A DNA stretch of 56,234 bases from Gordonia zhenghanii (GCF_021738965.1 NZ_JAKKOQ010000011.1:1-56234), one strand, 5' to 3'; shown: positions 16,863 through 27,299, numbered from the stretch's first letter. Notes: a model not told the origin generated them from the letters alone. Numbers and translations: made by a program.

Positions 16863-17789
16863 GTGTCCGCGGTCCGTGCCTTCGCCGCGACGTATCTGCG
16901 CGCCGACGACGTCTGCGTCGGACTGTCCGGCGGAGCGGACTCGCTCGCGTTGACGGCGGCATCACTGCGCGCCGGACTGCGCGTTCATGCGATCGTCGTC
17001 GACCACGGACTGCAGGACGGTTCGGCGCAGGTCGCGCGACAGGCGGCGACGACGGCCCGCGACCTCGGGGCGACGTCGGAGGTCGTGACGGTCATCGTCG
17101 ACGGCCCGGGCGGAACCGAGGCCGCGGCACGTGACGCACGGTACGACGCGCTCGACGCGGCGCGCACCGGGCGGCCCGTTCTCCTCGGACACACACTCGA
17201 CGATCAAGCGGAGACCGTCCTTCTCGGGCTGGGCCGCGGATCGGGGGCTCGTTCGCTCGCGGGCATGCGGGAGTGGTCGGTCCCGTGGGGGCGGCCACTG
17301 TTAGGGGTCCGACGGGCTCAGACCCGTGCCGCCTGCGACGGCTGGAGCCTTCCGGTGTGGGACGACCCGCACAACGACGACCCCAAGTACACGCGCGTCC
17401 GAGTCCGCGGCGAGGTGTTGCCCCTGCTCGACGACGTGCTGGCCGGGGGAGTGGCGCAGGCGCTGGCGCGCACGGCGTCGCAACTGTCCGACGACGCGGA
17501 CGCGCTCGACGAGATCGCGGCACGGAGCCTGGACGGTGCGACGAACGGAGGCCGCCTCGCGGTCGATCCGTTGGTGCGCGAGGCCTCCGCGATCCGCACG
17601 CGCGTCGTCCGAAGCTGGCTGCAGTCCGTCGGCGTCGACGCTCCGACTCACCGTGTCGTGACGGCGGTGGACGCGCTGATCGTCGACTGGCGCGGGCAGG
17701 GGCCGGTCGCGATCGGCGGCGACTCGCGGACTCGCCTCGTCGTGACGAGGCGGGCGCGGGAGTTGGCGACAGACCGCATTCCGCGTTGA
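16863..17789 (+). CDS. tilS: tRNA(Ile)-lysidine synthetase
   Basis: TilS ligates lysine to C34 of tRNA-Ile so that it reads AUA; essential in most bacteria. The P-loop SGGADS (residues 22-27) and the following HALDDQAET-like segment ([18 protein letters not shown]) identify the family. The protein is short (308 residues), with the usual N-terminal catalytic and connecting domains and little beyond, as in mycobacteria. The frame stays open upstream to GTG 16719, adding 48 residues encoded by repeat DNA. GTG 16863 is preferred because GGAG lies 9 nt before it and the P-loop then falls at the normal distance from the start. Confidence 0.9.
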   Translation: MSAVRAFAATYLRADDVCVGLSGGADSLALTAASLRAGLRVHAIVVDHGLQDGSAQVARQAATTARDLGATSEVVTVIVDGPGGTEAAARDARYDALDAARTGRPVLLGHTLDDQAETVLLGLGRGSGARSLAGMREWSVPWGRPLLGVRRAQTRAACDGWSLPVWDDPHNDDPKYTRVRVRGEVLPLLDDVLAGGVAQALARTASQLSDDADALDEIAARSLDGATNGGRLAVDPLVREASAIRTRVVRSWLQSVGVDAPTHRVVTAVDALIVDWRGQGPVAIGGDSRTRLVVTRRARELATDRIPR

Positions 17790-17853
17790 CGGGGACAGGT
17801 GCACGGCGCCCGGAGCTCTGGGAGCCGATGTCTCCTCTTCGGCGTCGGCGTGA

Positions 17854-17859
17854 CAAGCT
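17854..17859 (+). promoter_or_regulatory. -10 element of hpt (leaderless)
   Basis: CAAGCT preceded by TGA (extended -10 TGn), ending 7 nt before GTG 17867. Same geometry as the other leaderless starts; the first T is replaced by C. Confidence 0.4.
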
Positions 17860-17866
17860 AGAAGGC

Positions 17867-18451
17867 GTGGCACGCGACGACAACGGCTTGGGTTCGGAAA
17901 GCGGTTACGGCGGAGACATCGAATCCGTCCTGATCGACGAGGAACAGATACACGCACGCACGGTCGAGATGGCGCAGGCCGTCGGCGAGCGGTACAAGGA
18001 CGCCGAGGAGGACCTGGTCCTCGTCGGCGTACTGAAGGGTGCGGTCATGTTCATGACCGATTTCGCTCGGGCATTGCCGATCCCGTCTCAGCTCGAGTTC
18101 ATGGCTGTGTCGAGTTACGGATCGTCGACGTCGTCGTCGGGTGTCGTCCGGATCCTCAAGGACCTGGACCGCGACATCGCCGACCGGGACGTCCTGATCG
18201 TCGAGGACGTCATCGACTCCGGACTCACTCTGTCGTGGCTGATGAAGAACCTCGCGACGCGTTCACCACGGTCGCTCGAGGTCGTCACCCTGCTGCGGAA
18301 GCCAGACGCGATGCGCGCCGTCATCGATGTCGCAGACGTCGGCTTCGACATCGGCAACGAGTTCGTCGTCGGCTACGGACTCGACTACGCGGAGCGGTAC
18401 CGCGACCTGCCGTACATCGGGACCCTCCACCCGGACGTCTACTCCGACTGA
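17867..18451 (+). CDS. hpt: Hypoxanthine-guanine phosphoribosyltransferase
   Basis: Salvages hypoxanthine and guanine to IMP and GMP with PRPP. The PRPP-binding motif [15 protein letters not shown] and the flexible-loop signature [19 protein letters not shown] are nearly identical to mycobacterial Hpt. The end [20 protein letters not shown] is also diagnostic. 194 residues from GTG 17867. ATG 17828 is an alternative start that would add 13 basic residues, but the predicted -10 lies inside that extension. It follows tilS, as in M. tuberculosis. Confidence 0.93.
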   Translation: MARDDNGLGSESGYGGDIESVLIDEEQIHARTVEMAQAVGERYKDAEEDLVLVGVLKGAVMFMTDFARALPIPSQLEFMAVSSYGSSTSSSGVVRILKDLDRDIADRDVLIVEDVIDSGLTLSWLMKNLATRSPRSLEVVTLLRKPDAMRAVIDVADVGFDIGNEFVVGYGLDYAERYRDLPYIGTLHPDVYSD

Positions 18452-18612
18452 ACTGTGGACTCCGACCGTGCGTCACGCAGGGGGAACAACGACGGGTCCT
18501 CGAACGTTGACCTGTAGCCTCGTATTCGTCAGTCGACGGGAAGGACTAGGGGTTCAGTGGCACGGCCCGGCGCTCTCGCCGTTCCGCGTCGACCACCCTC
18601 ACGCGAATATCC
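18452..18612. other. ftsH upstream region
   Basis: 161 bases between hpt and ftsH. A TTGACC at about 18510 could be a -35, and TAGCCT or TAGGGG further on could be a -10, but none is well placed. No clear SD precedes the ftsH ATG. No gene is seen. Confidence 0.4.
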
Positions 18613-20994
18613 ATGAACCGTAAGAAACTGTTCCGCAACCTGGCCATTGTGGCCGTGATCCTGCTCGCCCTCTGGGGCTGGAGCGTGCTGCGGAGCTCCG
18701 ACCGCGAATACGCGGGTATCGACACGTCGGTCGCGATGACGCAACTCGACCAGAAGAACGTGAAGTCGGCGCAGATCGACGATCGAGAACAACGTCTTCG
18801 GCTCGAACTGAAGAAGCCGATCAAGGTCGACGACGCCGAGCAGACCAAGGTCACCACTCAGTACCCGTCGGGTGTGATGCCGCGGATCTTCACCGCAGTG
18901 CAGGACTCTGGTGCGCAGACCTACCAGACGAACATCACCAAGGACTCGGGGATCTGGCAGTCGATCCTCATCTTCGTCCTGCCGATGCTGATCCTGTTCG
19001 GCCTGTTCTTCTTCTTGATGAGCCGGGTCCAGGGCGGCGGACGCGGCGGTGTGATGGGCTTCGGCAAGTCGAAGGCCAAGCAGCTCACCAAGGACATGCC
19101 GAAGACGACGTTCGCGGACGTCGCGGGCGCCGACGAGGCCGTCGAAGAACTCGACGAGATCCGTGACTTCCTGCAGAACCCGGCCCGGTACCAGGCTCTC
19201 GGCGCGAAGATCCCGAAGGGCGTGCTCCTGTACGGCCCGCCGGGAACCGGTAAGACGCTCCTGGCGCGCGCCGTCGCAGGCGAGGCCGGCGTCCCGTTCT
19301 ACGCGATCTCCGGATCGGACTTCGTCGAGATGTTCGTCGGCGTCGGTGCGTCCCGCGTGCGCGACATGTTCGAGCAGGCCAAGGAGAACAGTCCCTGCAT
19401 CATCTTCGTCGACGAGATCGACGCCGTCGGCCGCCAGCGCGGTGCAGGAATGGGCGGCGGCCACGACGAACGCGAGCAGACGCTGAACCAGTTGCTCGTC
19501 GAGATGGACGGGTTCGGCGAACGCGCAGGCGTCATCGTGATGGCGGCGACGAACCGTCCCGACATCCTCGATCCCGCGCTGTTGCGTCCGGGTCGCTTCG
19601 ATCGACAGATCCCCGTCTCGAACCCGGACATCGCGGGTCGTAAGGCGATCCTCGCGGTCCACGCGAAGGGCAAGCCGATCGCACCCGACGCCGATCTCGA
19701 CGGGCTCGGCAAGCGCACGCCCGGGATGTCGGGAGCCGACCTGGCGAACGTCATCAACGAGGCCGCGCTGCTGACGGCTCGCGAGCACAAGACGGTGATC
19801 ACCGGCGAGATCCTCGAAGAGGCGGTCGACCGCGTGGTCGGCGGTCCGCGACGCAAGAGCCGGATCATCAGCGAGCAGGAGAAGAAGACCGTCGCCTACC
19901 ACGAGAGCGGGCACACGCTCGCGGCGTGGGCGATGCCCGATCTCGACCCGATCTACAAGGTCACGATCCTCGCCCGTGGGCGGACCGGCGGTCATGCTCT
20001 CGCCGTCCCCGAGCAGGACAAGGACTTGATGACGCGCTCGGAGATGGTCGCGCGCCTGGTCATGGCGATGGGTGGCCGTGCCGCGGAGGAACTCGTCTTC
20101 CACGAGCCGACGACCGGCGCGAGCTCGGACATCGACCAGGCGACGAAGATCGCGCGAGCCATGGTCACCGAGTACGGAATGAGCGCGAAGCTCGGCGCGG
20201 TCCGCTACGGCCAAGAGCAGGGCGACCCGTTCATGGGTCGCGGGATGAGCAACACCGTCGAGTACTCGATGGGGGTGGCCGCCGAGATCGACGCCGAGGT
20301 CCGCGAACTCATCGAAGCCGCGCACACCGAGGCGTGGGCGATCCTGAACGACTACCGGGACGTCCTCGACGTGCTGGCGGGCGCTTTGCTGGAGAAGGAG
20401 ACGCTCGTCCGCAAGGACCTCGAGAAGATCCTCGACGGCGTCGACAAGCGGCCGCGGATCACCAAGTTCGACGTCTTCGGCGATCGCACGCCGAGCACCA
20501 AGCCGCCGATCAAGACGCCGGGCGAGTTGGCGATCGAGCGCGGTGATCCGTGGCCCCCGAACTCCGAGCCAGTCAAGCCTGAACCGACGTGGCAGGACGC
20601 GACGGGGCCGCAATCGGGCGATCCGAACGGTGCACAGCCGAACGGTGTCCCCGTGCCGCCCCAATACGGGCAGCCCCAGTACGGCCAGCCGCAATACGGG
20701 CAGCCGCAATACGGCCAACCGCAATCCGGTCAGCCTCAGTACGCGCAGCCTTACTACGGCCAGCAGCAGCCGCCGCAATACGGACAGCAGCCCCAATACG
20801 GTGAGCCTCAACCTCAGTACGAGGGGCGGGGTCAGCACAGTGCTCCGCAGCAGGACGGCCAGCAGCCGTCACCCGGGTATCAGTACCCGGGGACTCGGCC
20901 GGACTATGGGGCTCCGCGCGACTGGTCTGCTCCCGGCTGGCCTCCGGAGGAACAGCAGGGGCCTGCTGACCAGTCGGGTGAGGAGAGACGATGA
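18613..20994 (+). CDS. ftsH: ATP-dependent zinc metalloprotease FtsH with long Gln/Tyr-rich tail
   Basis: A membrane-anchored AAA+ protease that degrades misfolded membrane proteins and some regulators. 793 residues: helices at about 8-25 and 116-137 flank an outer domain; Walker A GPPGTGKT (208-215); [15 protein letters not shown]; sensor ATNRPD; zinc site HESGH (430-434). The core ends near residue 630. A tail of about 160 residues follows with tandem QPQYG units from about 682. FtsH tails are often low-complexity, but this one is long. Its stop overlaps folE (ATGA). Confidence 0.96.
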   Translation: MNRKKLFRNLAIVAVILLALWGWSVLRSSDREYAGIDTSVAMTQLDQKNVKSAQIDDREQRLRLELKKPIKVDDAEQTKVTTQYPSGVMPRIFTAVQDSGAQTYQTNITKDSGIWQSILIFVLPMLILFGLFFFLMSRVQGGGRGGVMGFGKSKAKQLTKDMPKTTFADVAGADEAVEELDEIRDFLQNPARYQALGAKIPKGVLLYGPPGTGKTLLARAVAGEAGVPFYAISGSDFVEMFVGVGASRVRDMFEQAKENSPCIIFVDEIDAVGRQRGAGMGGGHDEREQTLNQLLVEMDGFGERAGVIVMAATNRPDILDPALLRPGRFDRQIPVSNPDIAGRKAILAVHAKGKPIAPDADLDGLGKRTPGMSGADLANVINEAALLTAREHKTVITGEILEEAVDRVVGGPRRKSRIISEQEKKTVAYHESGHTLAAWAMPDLDPIYKVTILARGRTGGHALAVPEQDKDLMTRSEMVARLVMAMGGRAAEELVFHEPTTGASSDIDQATKIARAMVTEYGMSAKLGAVRYGQEQGDPFMGRGMSNTVEYSMGVAAEIDAEVRELIEAAHTEAWAILNDYRDVLDVLAGALLEKETLVRKDLEKILDGVDKRPRITKFDVFGDRTPSTKPPIKTPGELAIERGDPWPPNSEPVKPEPTWQDATGPQSGDPNGAQPNGVPVPPQYGQPQYGQPQYGQPQYGQPQSGQPQYAQPYYGQQQPPQYGQQPQYGEPQPQYEGRGQHSAPQQDGQQPSPGYQYPGTRPDYGAPRDWSAPGWPPEEQQGPADQSGEERR
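20660..20830 (+). repeat. QPQYG-encoding tandem repeats in the ftsH tail
   Basis: About ten imperfect copies of a 15-bp unit (CAGCCGCAATACGGC and variants) coding for QPQYG, within the disordered FtsH C-terminus. Length changes here would stay in frame. Confidence 0.85.
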
Positions 20995-21620
20995 CGCGTG
21001 CTGACGACGTGCAGGTCGGGATCGACGGTATCGATCGCGGCGGCGGTTCGATCGGCGAGTTCGACCAGGAGCGCGCCGAGGCGGCTGTCCGCGAACTGCT
21101 GATCGCGATCGGTGAGGACCCGGAGCGCGAAGGCCTCAAACGGACCCCGCACCGGGTAGCCAACGCTTACCGGGAGATGTTCGCAGGGCTCTACACCGAA
21201 CCCGACGAGGTTCTCGCGACGGTCTTCGACGAAGGCCACGACGAGTTGGTTCTCGTGAAGGACATTCCGATGTACTCGACGTGCGAGCACCACCTGGTGT
21301 CGTTCCGCGGCGTCGCGCACGTCGGCTACATTCCGGGCGAGTCCGGTCAGGTGACGGGCCTCTCGAAGCTCGCTCGCGTCGTCGACCTGTATGCGAAGCG
21401 TCCGCAGGTTCAGGAACGTCTCACCAGCCAGATCGCCGACGCATTGGTGCGCAGGCTCGACCCTCGCGGTGTCATCGTCGTCATCGAAGCCGAGCACCTG
21501 TGCATGGCCATGCGCGGTATCCGCAAGCCCGGTGCGACAACCACGACGTCGGCGGTCCGCGGACTGTTCAAGACGAGCGCGGTCTCCCGCGGCGAAGCGC
21601 TGGACCTGATCACGCGGTGA
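20991..21620 (+). CDS. folE: GTP cyclohydrolase I
   Basis: First step of tetrahydrofolate synthesis, converting GTP to dihydroneopterin triphosphate. Zinc ligands are visible: Cys98 and His101 in [11 protein letters not shown], and Cys171 in EAEHLCMAM. The 209-residue length and [23 protein letters not shown] are typical of the homodecameric type. ATG 20991 overlaps the ftsH stop by 4 bases and folP starts on the folE stop, so it is embedded in a tightly coupled folate operon. Confidence 0.97.
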   Translation: MTRADDVQVGIDGIDRGGGSIGEFDQERAEAAVRELLIAIGEDPEREGLKRTPHRVANAYREMFAGLYTEPDEVLATVFDEGHDELVLVKDIPMYSTCEHHLVSFRGVAHVGYIPGESGQVTGLSKLARVVDLYAKRPQVQERLTSQIADALVRRLDPRGVIVVIEAEHLCMAMRGIRKPGATTTTSAVRGLFKTSAVSRGEALDLITR

Positions 21621-22519
21621 CTCCCGAGCGTGAGCACGCGGTGACGGCGGGCCGAGACTCTGGCCGCACCCTCGTGATGGGGGTGCTGAACGTGACCGCC
21701 GATTCGTTCTCGGACGGCGGGCGATACCTCGACGTCGACGACGCGGTGCGGCACGGTCTCGAGTTGGCCGCGTCGGGCGCCGACATCGTCGACGTCGGAG
21801 GCGAGTCCACTCGCCCCGGAGCGATTCGCGTCGATGCGGGCACCGAAGTCGCGCGCGTGACACCGGTGATCTCCGCGTTGGCCGCGCACGGCGTGCGGGT
21901 GTCGGTGGACACCATGCGCGCGTCGGTCGCGGCAGCGGCGCTGGAGGCCGGGGCGAGCATCGTCAACGATGTGTCCGGTGGGCGAGCCGACGCCGACATG
22001 GGTCGGGTCATCGCCGAGACGAAGGCCCCCTGGATCCTCATGCATTGGCGGCCCGCAGGCGACGAGCCCACGACCGACCGGCACTTCACCCACCGAGTAG
22101 AGGACGAGGGCGGTTACCGCGACGTTGTCGCCGAAGTCTCGGGCGAACTGCTCGGGCAGGTGGACGCCGCGGTCGCCGCAGGCGTCGATCCCGACCTCAT
22201 CGTCTTGGACCCCGGCCTCGGGTTCGCGAAGACCGCCGACCACAACTGGGCCCTGCTCCATTCGCTTCCGACGCTCGTCGGACTGGGTTTCCCGGTGCTC
22301 ATCGGCGCATCTCGTAAACGATTCCTCGGCTCGCTGTTGGCTGCAGACGGCGTGGCCCGTCCGCCGGCCGGACGCGAAGTGGCCACTGCGGCGGTCTCCG
22401 CGTTGTCCGCGGCAGGCGGAGCGTGGGGCGTGCGCGTACACGACGTCGCCGCCAGTCGAGATGCGATCGAAGTGGCCGCTGCCTGGCGGGTCGGAGGACG
22501 GAGGGGAAGCCATGGCTGA
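21617..22519 (+). CDS. folP: Dihydropteroate synthase
   Basis: Joins p-aminobenzoate to dihydropterin pyrophosphate; the sulfonamide target. 300 residues with [16 protein letters not shown], the [12 protein letters not shown] loop, VNDVSGG, and [12 protein letters not shown] 21617 overlaps the folE stop in a GTGA. GTG 21641 is an alternative that removes 8 residues lacking conservation. It overlaps folB by 8 bases. Corresponds to FolP1 of M. tuberculosis by position. Confidence 0.95.
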   Translation: MTPEREHAVTAGRDSGRTLVMGVLNVTADSFSDGGRYLDVDDAVRHGLELAASGADIVDVGGESTRPGAIRVDAGTEVARVTPVISALAAHGVRVSVDTMRASVAAAALEAGASIVNDVSGGRADADMGRVIAETKAPWILMHWRPAGDEPTTDRHFTHRVEDEGGYRDVVAEVSGELLGQVDAAVAAGVDPDLIVLDPGLGFAKTADHNWALLHSLPTLVGLGFPVLIGASRKRFLGSLLAADGVARPPAGREVATAAVSALSAAGGAWGVRVHDVAASRDAIEVAAAWRVGGRRGSHG

Positions 22520-22889
22520 CCGGATCGAGTTGCGCGGGCTGCATGTCCGCGGGAACCACGGGGTCTTCGACCACGAGAAGCGCGACGGTCAAGAGTTCAT
22601 CGTCGACGTGACGTTGTGGATCGACCTGCAGGCCGCGGCGCGCAGCGACGATCTCGCCGACACCGTCGACTACGGGATCCTCGCGCAGTTGGCGCACGAT
22701 GTCGTGGCCGGTCCCTCGCGTGACCTCATCGAGACGGTCGGAGCCGAGATCGCCGATGCGATCATGGCGCACGACGAACGGGTCTCCGCCTGTGAGGTGA
22801 CCGTGCACAAGCCGTCTGCGCCGATTCCGTTGACGTTCGACGACGTCGCAGTCGTGGCTCGTCGTTCGCGGAAGCCTCACGGAGCGTGA
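22512..22889 (+). CDS. folB: Dihydroneopterin aldolase
   Basis: Converts dihydroneopterin to 6-hydroxymethyl-dihydropterin. 125 residues with [43 protein letters not shown] and [17 protein letters not shown], all family hallmarks; the conserved Glu and Lys are present. ATG 22512 lies inside the end of folP. The stop overlaps the folK start (GTGATG). Confidence 0.95.
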   Translation: MADRIELRGLHVRGNHGVFDHEKRDGQEFIVDVTLWIDLQAAARSDDLADTVDYGILAQLAHDVVAGPSRDLIETVGAEIADAIMAHDERVSACEVTVHKPSAPIPLTFDDVAVVARRSRKPHGA

Positions 22890-23398
22890 TGATGTCCCGG
22901 GCGGTGTTGTCTGCGGGGTCGAACATCGGCGACAGTGTCGGCCTCCTCCGGTCGGTCGTAGTCGCTTCGGGGGACGACCTGATCGCGACGTCGGACGTCT
23001 ACCGGACGCCGCCGTGGGGCGGCGTCGAACAGGACGACTTCGTCAACATCACGCTCATCGTGGCCGGCGACCGGACGCCGCACGAGTGGCTCGAGTTCTG
23101 CCGAGCATGCGAGCAGGACGCGGGTCGTGTCCGTGACGTGCGGTGGGGGCCGCGGACGCTGGATGTGGACGTGGTCAGCGTCGACGTCGACGGTGAACCG
23201 GTGATCTCCGACGATCCGGAACTGACATTGCCGCATCCGCGCGCGGGACAGCGGGCGTTCGTCTTGGTGCCGTGGCTGCAGATCGATCCCGATGCGGAAC
23301 TCGTCGTCGAGGGTCGGGGAAGAAGGGTCGTCGACCTGGTCGCCAGTCTGGACGACGCCGAGGTGGCGGGCATCCGACGCGCAGAGGCGTTGCAGTGA
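22886..23398 (+). CDS. folK: HPPK, 6-hydroxymethyl-dihydropterin pyrophosphokinase
   Basis: Transfers pyrophosphate from ATP to hydroxymethyl-dihydropterin, making the FolP substrate. Contains [10 protein letters not shown] at the start, [37 protein letters not shown] with the metal-binding Asp pair, and [16 protein letters not shown]. 170 residues from GTG 22886; ATG 22889 or 22892 are equally possible. Fourth gene of the fol operon; its stop overlaps the DUF3180 start. Confidence 0.95.
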   Translation: MMMSRAVLSAGSNIGDSVGLLRSVVVASGDDLIATSDVYRTPPWGGVEQDDFVNITLIVAGDRTPHEWLEFCRACEQDAGRVRDVRWGPRTLDVDVVSVDVDGEPVISDDPELTLPHPRAGQRAFVLVPWLQIDPDAELVVEGRGRRVVDLVASLDDAEVAGIRRAEALQ

Positions 23399-23949
23399 CA
23401 GCGCGCAGGCCTGACCCCGGCGGCTCGAACTCCGGCTACCCGGACTCCGATGACGAGGACGGTCGTCTCGGCATGACGAAGGTCCGGGACCTCGTGGTGA
23501 TCGCGCTCGTCGCAGCGGCGGCGCTGTGGATCCTGATCCGTTACAACTATGGCGCGTTCCCGTCGCTTCCGTGGCCTGCGGGCGTATTCCTGTACCTGCT
23601 GGCAGCGATCGAGTTCGTCACCGGTTTCCTCGTGCGTGCACGAGTCGCGGGCCGCGACATCGGCCGTGCGCGAGGACAGTTGCATCCGATCGCGGCGGCG
23701 CGTGTGATGGTCCTCGGCAAAGCGTCGGCGATCCTCGGAGCGATAGCGACGGGCGGCTGGGCCGGCATCCTTGTATTCCTGATGACGAACGGTGTGCTCG
23801 ACGCCGCGCGCGCCGACCGTCCCGCCGCTGTCGTCGGTGCGATCGGCGGAGTGCTGTTGACCGCTGCCGCGCTGTGGCTCGAGCACTGCTGCCGTGCCCC
23901 CGACGACCCCGACGGTGAGCGCGACGGGTCCGACCCCGCGCCCGCCTAG
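23395..23949 (+). CDS. DUF3180 membrane protein
   Basis: A 184-residue protein with four predicted membrane helices (around residues 34-50, 58-75, 104-122 and 137-155), found directly after folK across Mycobacteriales (Rv3605c position). Conserved features are the KVRDLVVIAL first helix and AAARVMVLGKASAILGA. Function unknown; a link to folate is suggested only by gene order. GTG 23395 overlaps the folK stop (GTGA). Confidence 0.88.
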   Translation: MTARRPDPGGSNSGYPDSDDEDGRLGMTKVRDLVVIALVAAAALWILIRYNYGAFPSLPWPAGVFLYLLAAIEFVTGFLVRARVAGRDIGRARGQLHPIAAARVMVLGKASAILGAIATGGWAGILVFLMTNGVLDAARADRPAAVVGAIGGVLLTAAALWLEHCCRAPDDPDGERDGSDPAPA

Positions 23950-24012
23950 CGTCCATCTCCGACGTTCCCGACTCTCCGAGGTCCGGTGACCGGCCGCGGT
24001 CCGACGTGCCGG

Positions 24013-24018
24013 TAAGTT
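24013..24018 (+). promoter_or_regulatory. -10 element (leaderless) for Pro-rich membrane gene
   Basis: TAAGTT, 6 nt before ATG 24025. Marks a new transcription start after the fol operon. Confidence 0.55.
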
Positions 24019-24024
24019 GGCTGC

Positions 24025-25254
24025 ATGACCGAAGAGACGGACAGCGGACAGACGCGGGGATCTCGACCGTCTGCAGGCCAGTGGGCGATCGCTTTGCTGA
24101 TCGCGTTGGCGCTCATCGCCAGCCTGCTGATGGTGTTCGGAGACAACCTGTCGATGCAGGCGACCCTCGCCGTGATCGCAGCGCTGTGGGCGGCGGTGAT
24201 CGGCGGGGTGCTGGTCACCAAGTACCGGCGCCAGGCCGACACGGCCGAGAATCGCACGCGGGATCTACGTCTGGTCTACGAATTGCAGTTGGAGCGGGAG
24301 ATCGCTGCCCGCCGTCAGTACGAGTCGGACGTCGAGTCCTCGATCCGGCACGAGCTGTCAGAGGAGTCGAACCATGAGCTCGACGAACTGAAGGCACAAG
24401 TTCTCGCGCTTCGGTCGAGCCTGGAACAACTCTTGGGCAAACCACTCCCGGAGTCGCGAATCGCGATCGGGTTGGAGCGTCCGCGCGAGCTCAGTTCGGG
24501 TCTGAGCGGGGCGTCGTACGCCGGTATGGCCGACGATCACGCCGCCGCCGAGCGAGACTTCGCGACGACCGCTCCGCAGGCCGACGACGGGCGTCACGTT
24601 CCAGAGCAGGCGAACGATCCCGAGCCGGTCGAGATGACCGAGATCATTCCGGTCGTCACCGACGACCCGGCTGACGTCGAGCCGGAGCCCGAGCCCGAAC
24701 CGGAGCCGGAGCCCGCGCCCGAACCGGTTCAGGCGCCTCGCCCCGCTCCCCAGCAGTGGCGTCCCCAGCCCGGGCCGCAGCAGCCCGGGCCGCATCAGTC
24801 GGGGCCGCATCAGCAGGGGCGCGTTCCGCAGCCGCCGCCGGTGCCGCAGGCTCCGCAGCGTCCGGGTGCTCCGCGCTTCGTCGCAGGACCCCAAGGCCCT
24901 CAGGGGTCCCAACCAGCAGGCCCCCATCAGCGCACACCGTTCGGTGCGGGCGCGTACGAGCCCCCTTCGGCGCCGTTCCGAGCTCAGCGGCCGCAACAGG
25001 GCCAGCCTCAGCAGGGGCAGCCGCAACAGCCACAGCAGCAGGGCCCGCAGCAGCAACGACGTCAAGCGCCGCAACAACACCAGGACCCGCAGCAACACCA
25101 GGACCCGCAGCAGCCGGAAGACGTCGAGCCAGAGATCGTCGATGACGGCGCACACGCGGCTGGTCGTCCGGCGAGTGAACTCCTCTCTCGGCTCCGTGAG
25201 GGCGCCGGAGGGCAGGGGCCGTCGACCGGCGGGCACCGTCGCCGCCGCGACTGA
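24025..25254 (+). CDS. Two-helix membrane protein with coiled coil and Pro/Gln-rich tail
   Basis: A 409-residue protein at the Rv3604c position. Two membrane helices (about 20-40 and 46-65) are followed by a helical, probably coiled-coil segment rich in Glu/Arg (72-140). A disordered tail of more than 200 residues begins with alternating Glu-Pro and continues with PQQ, QGPQQ and QHQDP units. Function is unknown. The conserved part is the N-terminal third. The 22-bp tandem repeat starts over its last codons, and a strong hairpin follows. Confidence 0.82.
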   Translation: MTEETDSGQTRGSRPSAGQWAIALLIALALIASLLMVFGDNLSMQATLAVIAALWAAVIGGVLVTKYRRQADTAENRTRDLRLVYELQLEREIAARRQYESDVESSIRHELSEESNHELDELKAQVLALRSSLEQLLGKPLPESRIAIGLERPRELSSGLSGASYAGMADDHAAAERDFATTAPQADDGRHVPEQANDPEPVEMTEIIPVVTDDPADVEPEPEPEPEPEPAPEPVQAPRPAPQQWRPQPGPQQPGPHQSGPHQQGRVPQPPPVPQAPQRPGAPRFVAGPQGPQGSQPAGPHQRTPFGAGAYEPPSAPFRAQRPQQGQPQQGQPQQPQQQGPQQQRRQAPQQHQDPQQHQDPQQPEDVEPEIVDDGAHAAGRPASELLSRLREGAGGQGPSTGGHRRRRD

Positions 25255-25345
25255 TCGTCACCGCCGCCGCGACTGATCGTCACCGCCGCCGCGACTGATC
25301 GTCACCGCCGCCGCGACTGATCGTCACCGCCGCCGCGACTGATCG
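25237..25345. repeat. Five tandem copies of a 22-bp repeat
   Basis: Unit CACCGCCGCCGCGACTGATCGT; four identical or nearly identical copies from 25259, plus a diverged first copy (25237-25258) that carries the last four codons and stop of the upstream gene. There are no spacers, so it is a minisatellite rather than a CRISPR. Copy number is likely to vary between strains. Confidence 0.92.
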
Positions 25346-25358
25346 ACTCTGACTGCAG

Positions 25359-25390
25359 ACGCTGTGACCGGGTGAACCCGGTCACAGCGT
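25359..25390. terminator. Perfect 15-bp hairpin
   Basis: Arms ACGCTGTGACCGGGT and ACCCGGTCACAGCGT around GA. It ends the Pro-rich membrane gene's transcription unit; no T run follows. An operator role for the next gene is possible because the hairpin lies about 90 bp before its start. Confidence 0.7.
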
Positions 25391-25482
25391 TGTGGCACCT
25401 GCTGCTCGCGGGGCCTATCGTGGTCTGCGGACGTCTGGTACCCGGAGCGCGCGGAATGCGTGTTGGAGGGACTGGAACGACA

Positions 25483-26403
25483 ATGGAGGCAACGGTGGAA
25501 TCACCGATGGCACCGGCTCGCCTGCGTGTCGGCATCATCAGTGCTGGACGTGTCGGCACTGCGCTCGGCGAAGCGTTCGCGGCCGCCGGCCACTTCGTCG
25601 AGTCCGTGTACGCGAGCTCGCCGCAGTCTGCGGCTCGAGCCGCTGATCGGCTCCCCTTCGCGAAGGTTCGGGGTCTCGCCGACGTCGTCGCCGACTCCCA
25701 GTTGATCGTCATCGCGGTTCCCGATACCGAGCTGGCCGACGTCGTCCGCGATATCGCCGATCGGGTGAAGCCGGGTGTCATCGTCACCCACACTGCGGGT
25801 TCCCACGGCGTCGGGATTCTGGAGCCGATCGCCAGGTCGGGCGGAATCGTGTTGGCGACCCACCCGGCGATGACGTTCGTCGACTCGCCCGAGGACTCCG
25901 CTCGTCTCGCTACGGCGTGCTTCGGGGTGACCGCCGCAGACGAGATCGGCGATGCGATCGCGATGGCGCTGGTCCTGGAGCTGGGTGCGACGCCGATCCG
26001 GATCGCGGAGACCAGTCGCGGGCTCTATCACGCGGCACTCGCGCACGGCTCCAACAACTTGAACGCACTGATCACGGACGCGGTCACCGCATTGCGGGCC
26101 GCGATCGGCGGTCCAGCGGGAGATGCAGCCGAAAGCGCGACCGTCGACGGCGGCGGCTTCGGTCTCGCCGAGCAACTGCTCGCACCGCTGGTCACCGCAT
26201 CGCTGGAGAATGTCTTGGCGCAGGGTCGATCGGCGTTGACTGGCCCGGTCGCCCGCGGCGACGTCGACACCGTCGCCCGTCATCTCCGCGAACTGTCCGA
26301 CGTCCATGAGGGCATTGCGCGCGGCTACCGTGTGCTGGCCGGTCGTGCTGCAGCCCAGCACGACGCCGACCCCGCCCTCCGTCAACTATTGGAGGCGCAG
26401 TAG
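25483..26403 (+). CDS. Rossmann-fold DUF2520 protein, ketopantoate-reductase-like
   Basis: A 306-residue protein with an N-terminal NAD(P)-binding fold ([17 protein letters not shown], then [13 protein letters not shown]) and a C-terminal all-helical DUF2520 domain ([17 protein letters not shown]). It sits directly before panC, as in M. tuberculosis (Rv3603c), which hints at the ketopantoate reductase step, but this is not proved. Several starts are possible: ATG 25483 (chosen), GTG 25495 with GGAGG 5 nt upstream, and ATG 25507. The stop overlaps panC (TAGTG). Confidence 0.88.
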   Translation: MEATVESPMAPARLRVGIISAGRVGTALGEAFAAAGHFVESVYASSPQSAARAADRLPFAKVRGLADVVADSQLIVIAVPDTELADVVRDIADRVKPGVIVTHTAGSHGVGILEPIARSGGIVLATHPAMTFVDSPEDSARLATACFGVTAADEIGDAIAMALVLELGATPIRIAETSRGLYHAALAHGSNNLNALITDAVTALRAAIGGPAGDAAESATVDGGGFGLAEQLLAPLVTASLENVLAQGRSALTGPVARGDVDTVARHLRELSDVHEGIARGYRVLAGRAAAQHDADPALRQLLEAQ

Positions 26404-27299
26404 TGACCGACGCACCCATGTTCACTCCGGGCGAGCTCACCGTTCACCGGGATCCCGCCGGCCTGCGCCGCGTCACCAGAGCATTGCGTGGCGCGGGCAA
26501 ACGTGTCGCGTTGGTGCCGACGATGGGTGCGCTGCACGACGGTCACCTGCAGTTGGTGCGTGCGGCGCAGCGGACCGGCAACACCGTCGTCGTCGTGTCG
26601 ATCTTCGTCAACCCGCTTCAGTTCGGCGAAGGGGAGGACCTCGACGCCTACCCGCGGACCTTCGACGACGACGTCGCCCGACTGACGGCGGCGGGCGTCG
26701 AGGTGGTGTTCGCGCCGACCGCGGCACATATGTACCCGAACGGACCGCGCACCACAGTGAATCCAGGGCCGACGGGCGACATCCTCGACGGCCTGTCGCG
26801 GCCGGGACATTTCGCCGGGATGCTGACCGTGGTCGGAAAGCTGCTCAACATCGTCGGGCCGACCGCGGCCTACTTCGGCGAGAAGGACTACCAGCAACTC
26901 GTGTTGATCAACCAGATGGTGAACGATTTCGACATGGACGTCGACATCATCGGGGTTCCGACGGTGCGAGAAGCCGACGGACTGGCGTTGTCCTCGCGGA
27001 ACCGCTACCTGTCCGCCGACGAGCGAGAGATCGCGATGACGATCTCAGCGGCACTGTTGGCGGGCACGCACGCTGCGGCCGGTGGACGCGACGCAGTTCT
27101 CGCCGCCGCCCGCTCGGTGCTCGACACTCAGCCGCAGATCGAGGTCGAGTACCTCGAACTGCGTGGCCTAGGCCTTCAGGAAGCTCCAGAGTCAGGCGAT
27201 GGCCGCCTGCTGGTCGCTGCACGACTCGGGTCGGCACGACTGATCGACAACGTCGGCGTCGCGATCGGCACCGGATTCATCGGAAAAGAAGAGGGATGA
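26403..27299 (+). CDS. panC: Pantothenate synthetase
   Basis: Condenses pantoate and beta-alanine with ATP. 298 residues; motifs include [15 protein letters not shown] (HxGH-like), [45 protein letters not shown] and [14 protein letters not shown] 26403 overlaps the previous stop by one base. panD follows after 3 bases, and coaX after another 7, so the three pantothenate/CoA genes form one unit. Confidence 0.97.
   Translation: MTDAPMFTPGELTVHRDPAGLRRVTRALRGAGKRVALVPTMGALHDGHLQLVRAAQRTGNTVVVVSIFVNPLQFGEGEDLDAYPRTFDDDVARLTAAGVEVVFAPTAAHMYPNGPRTTVNPGPTGDILDGLSRPGHFAGMLTVVGKLLNIVGPTAAYFGEKDYQQLVLINQMVNDFDMDVDIIGVPTVREADGLALSSRNRYLSADEREIAMTISAALLAGTHAAAGGRDAVLAAARSVLDTQPQIEVEYLELRGLGLQEAPESGDGRLLVAARLGSARLIDNVGVAIGTGFIGKEEG

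Noticed and set aside
18529..20838. A 769-codon open frame antisense to ftsH
   Set aside because: Long only because GC-rich codons leave few stops on the other strand. The sense strand encodes an intact FtsH with all motifs; the antisense product is Arg/Asp/Leu low-complexity.
25237..25345. CRISPR-like tandem repeat
   Set aside because: Unit is 22 bp with no spacers and no cas gene nearby; a minisatellite.
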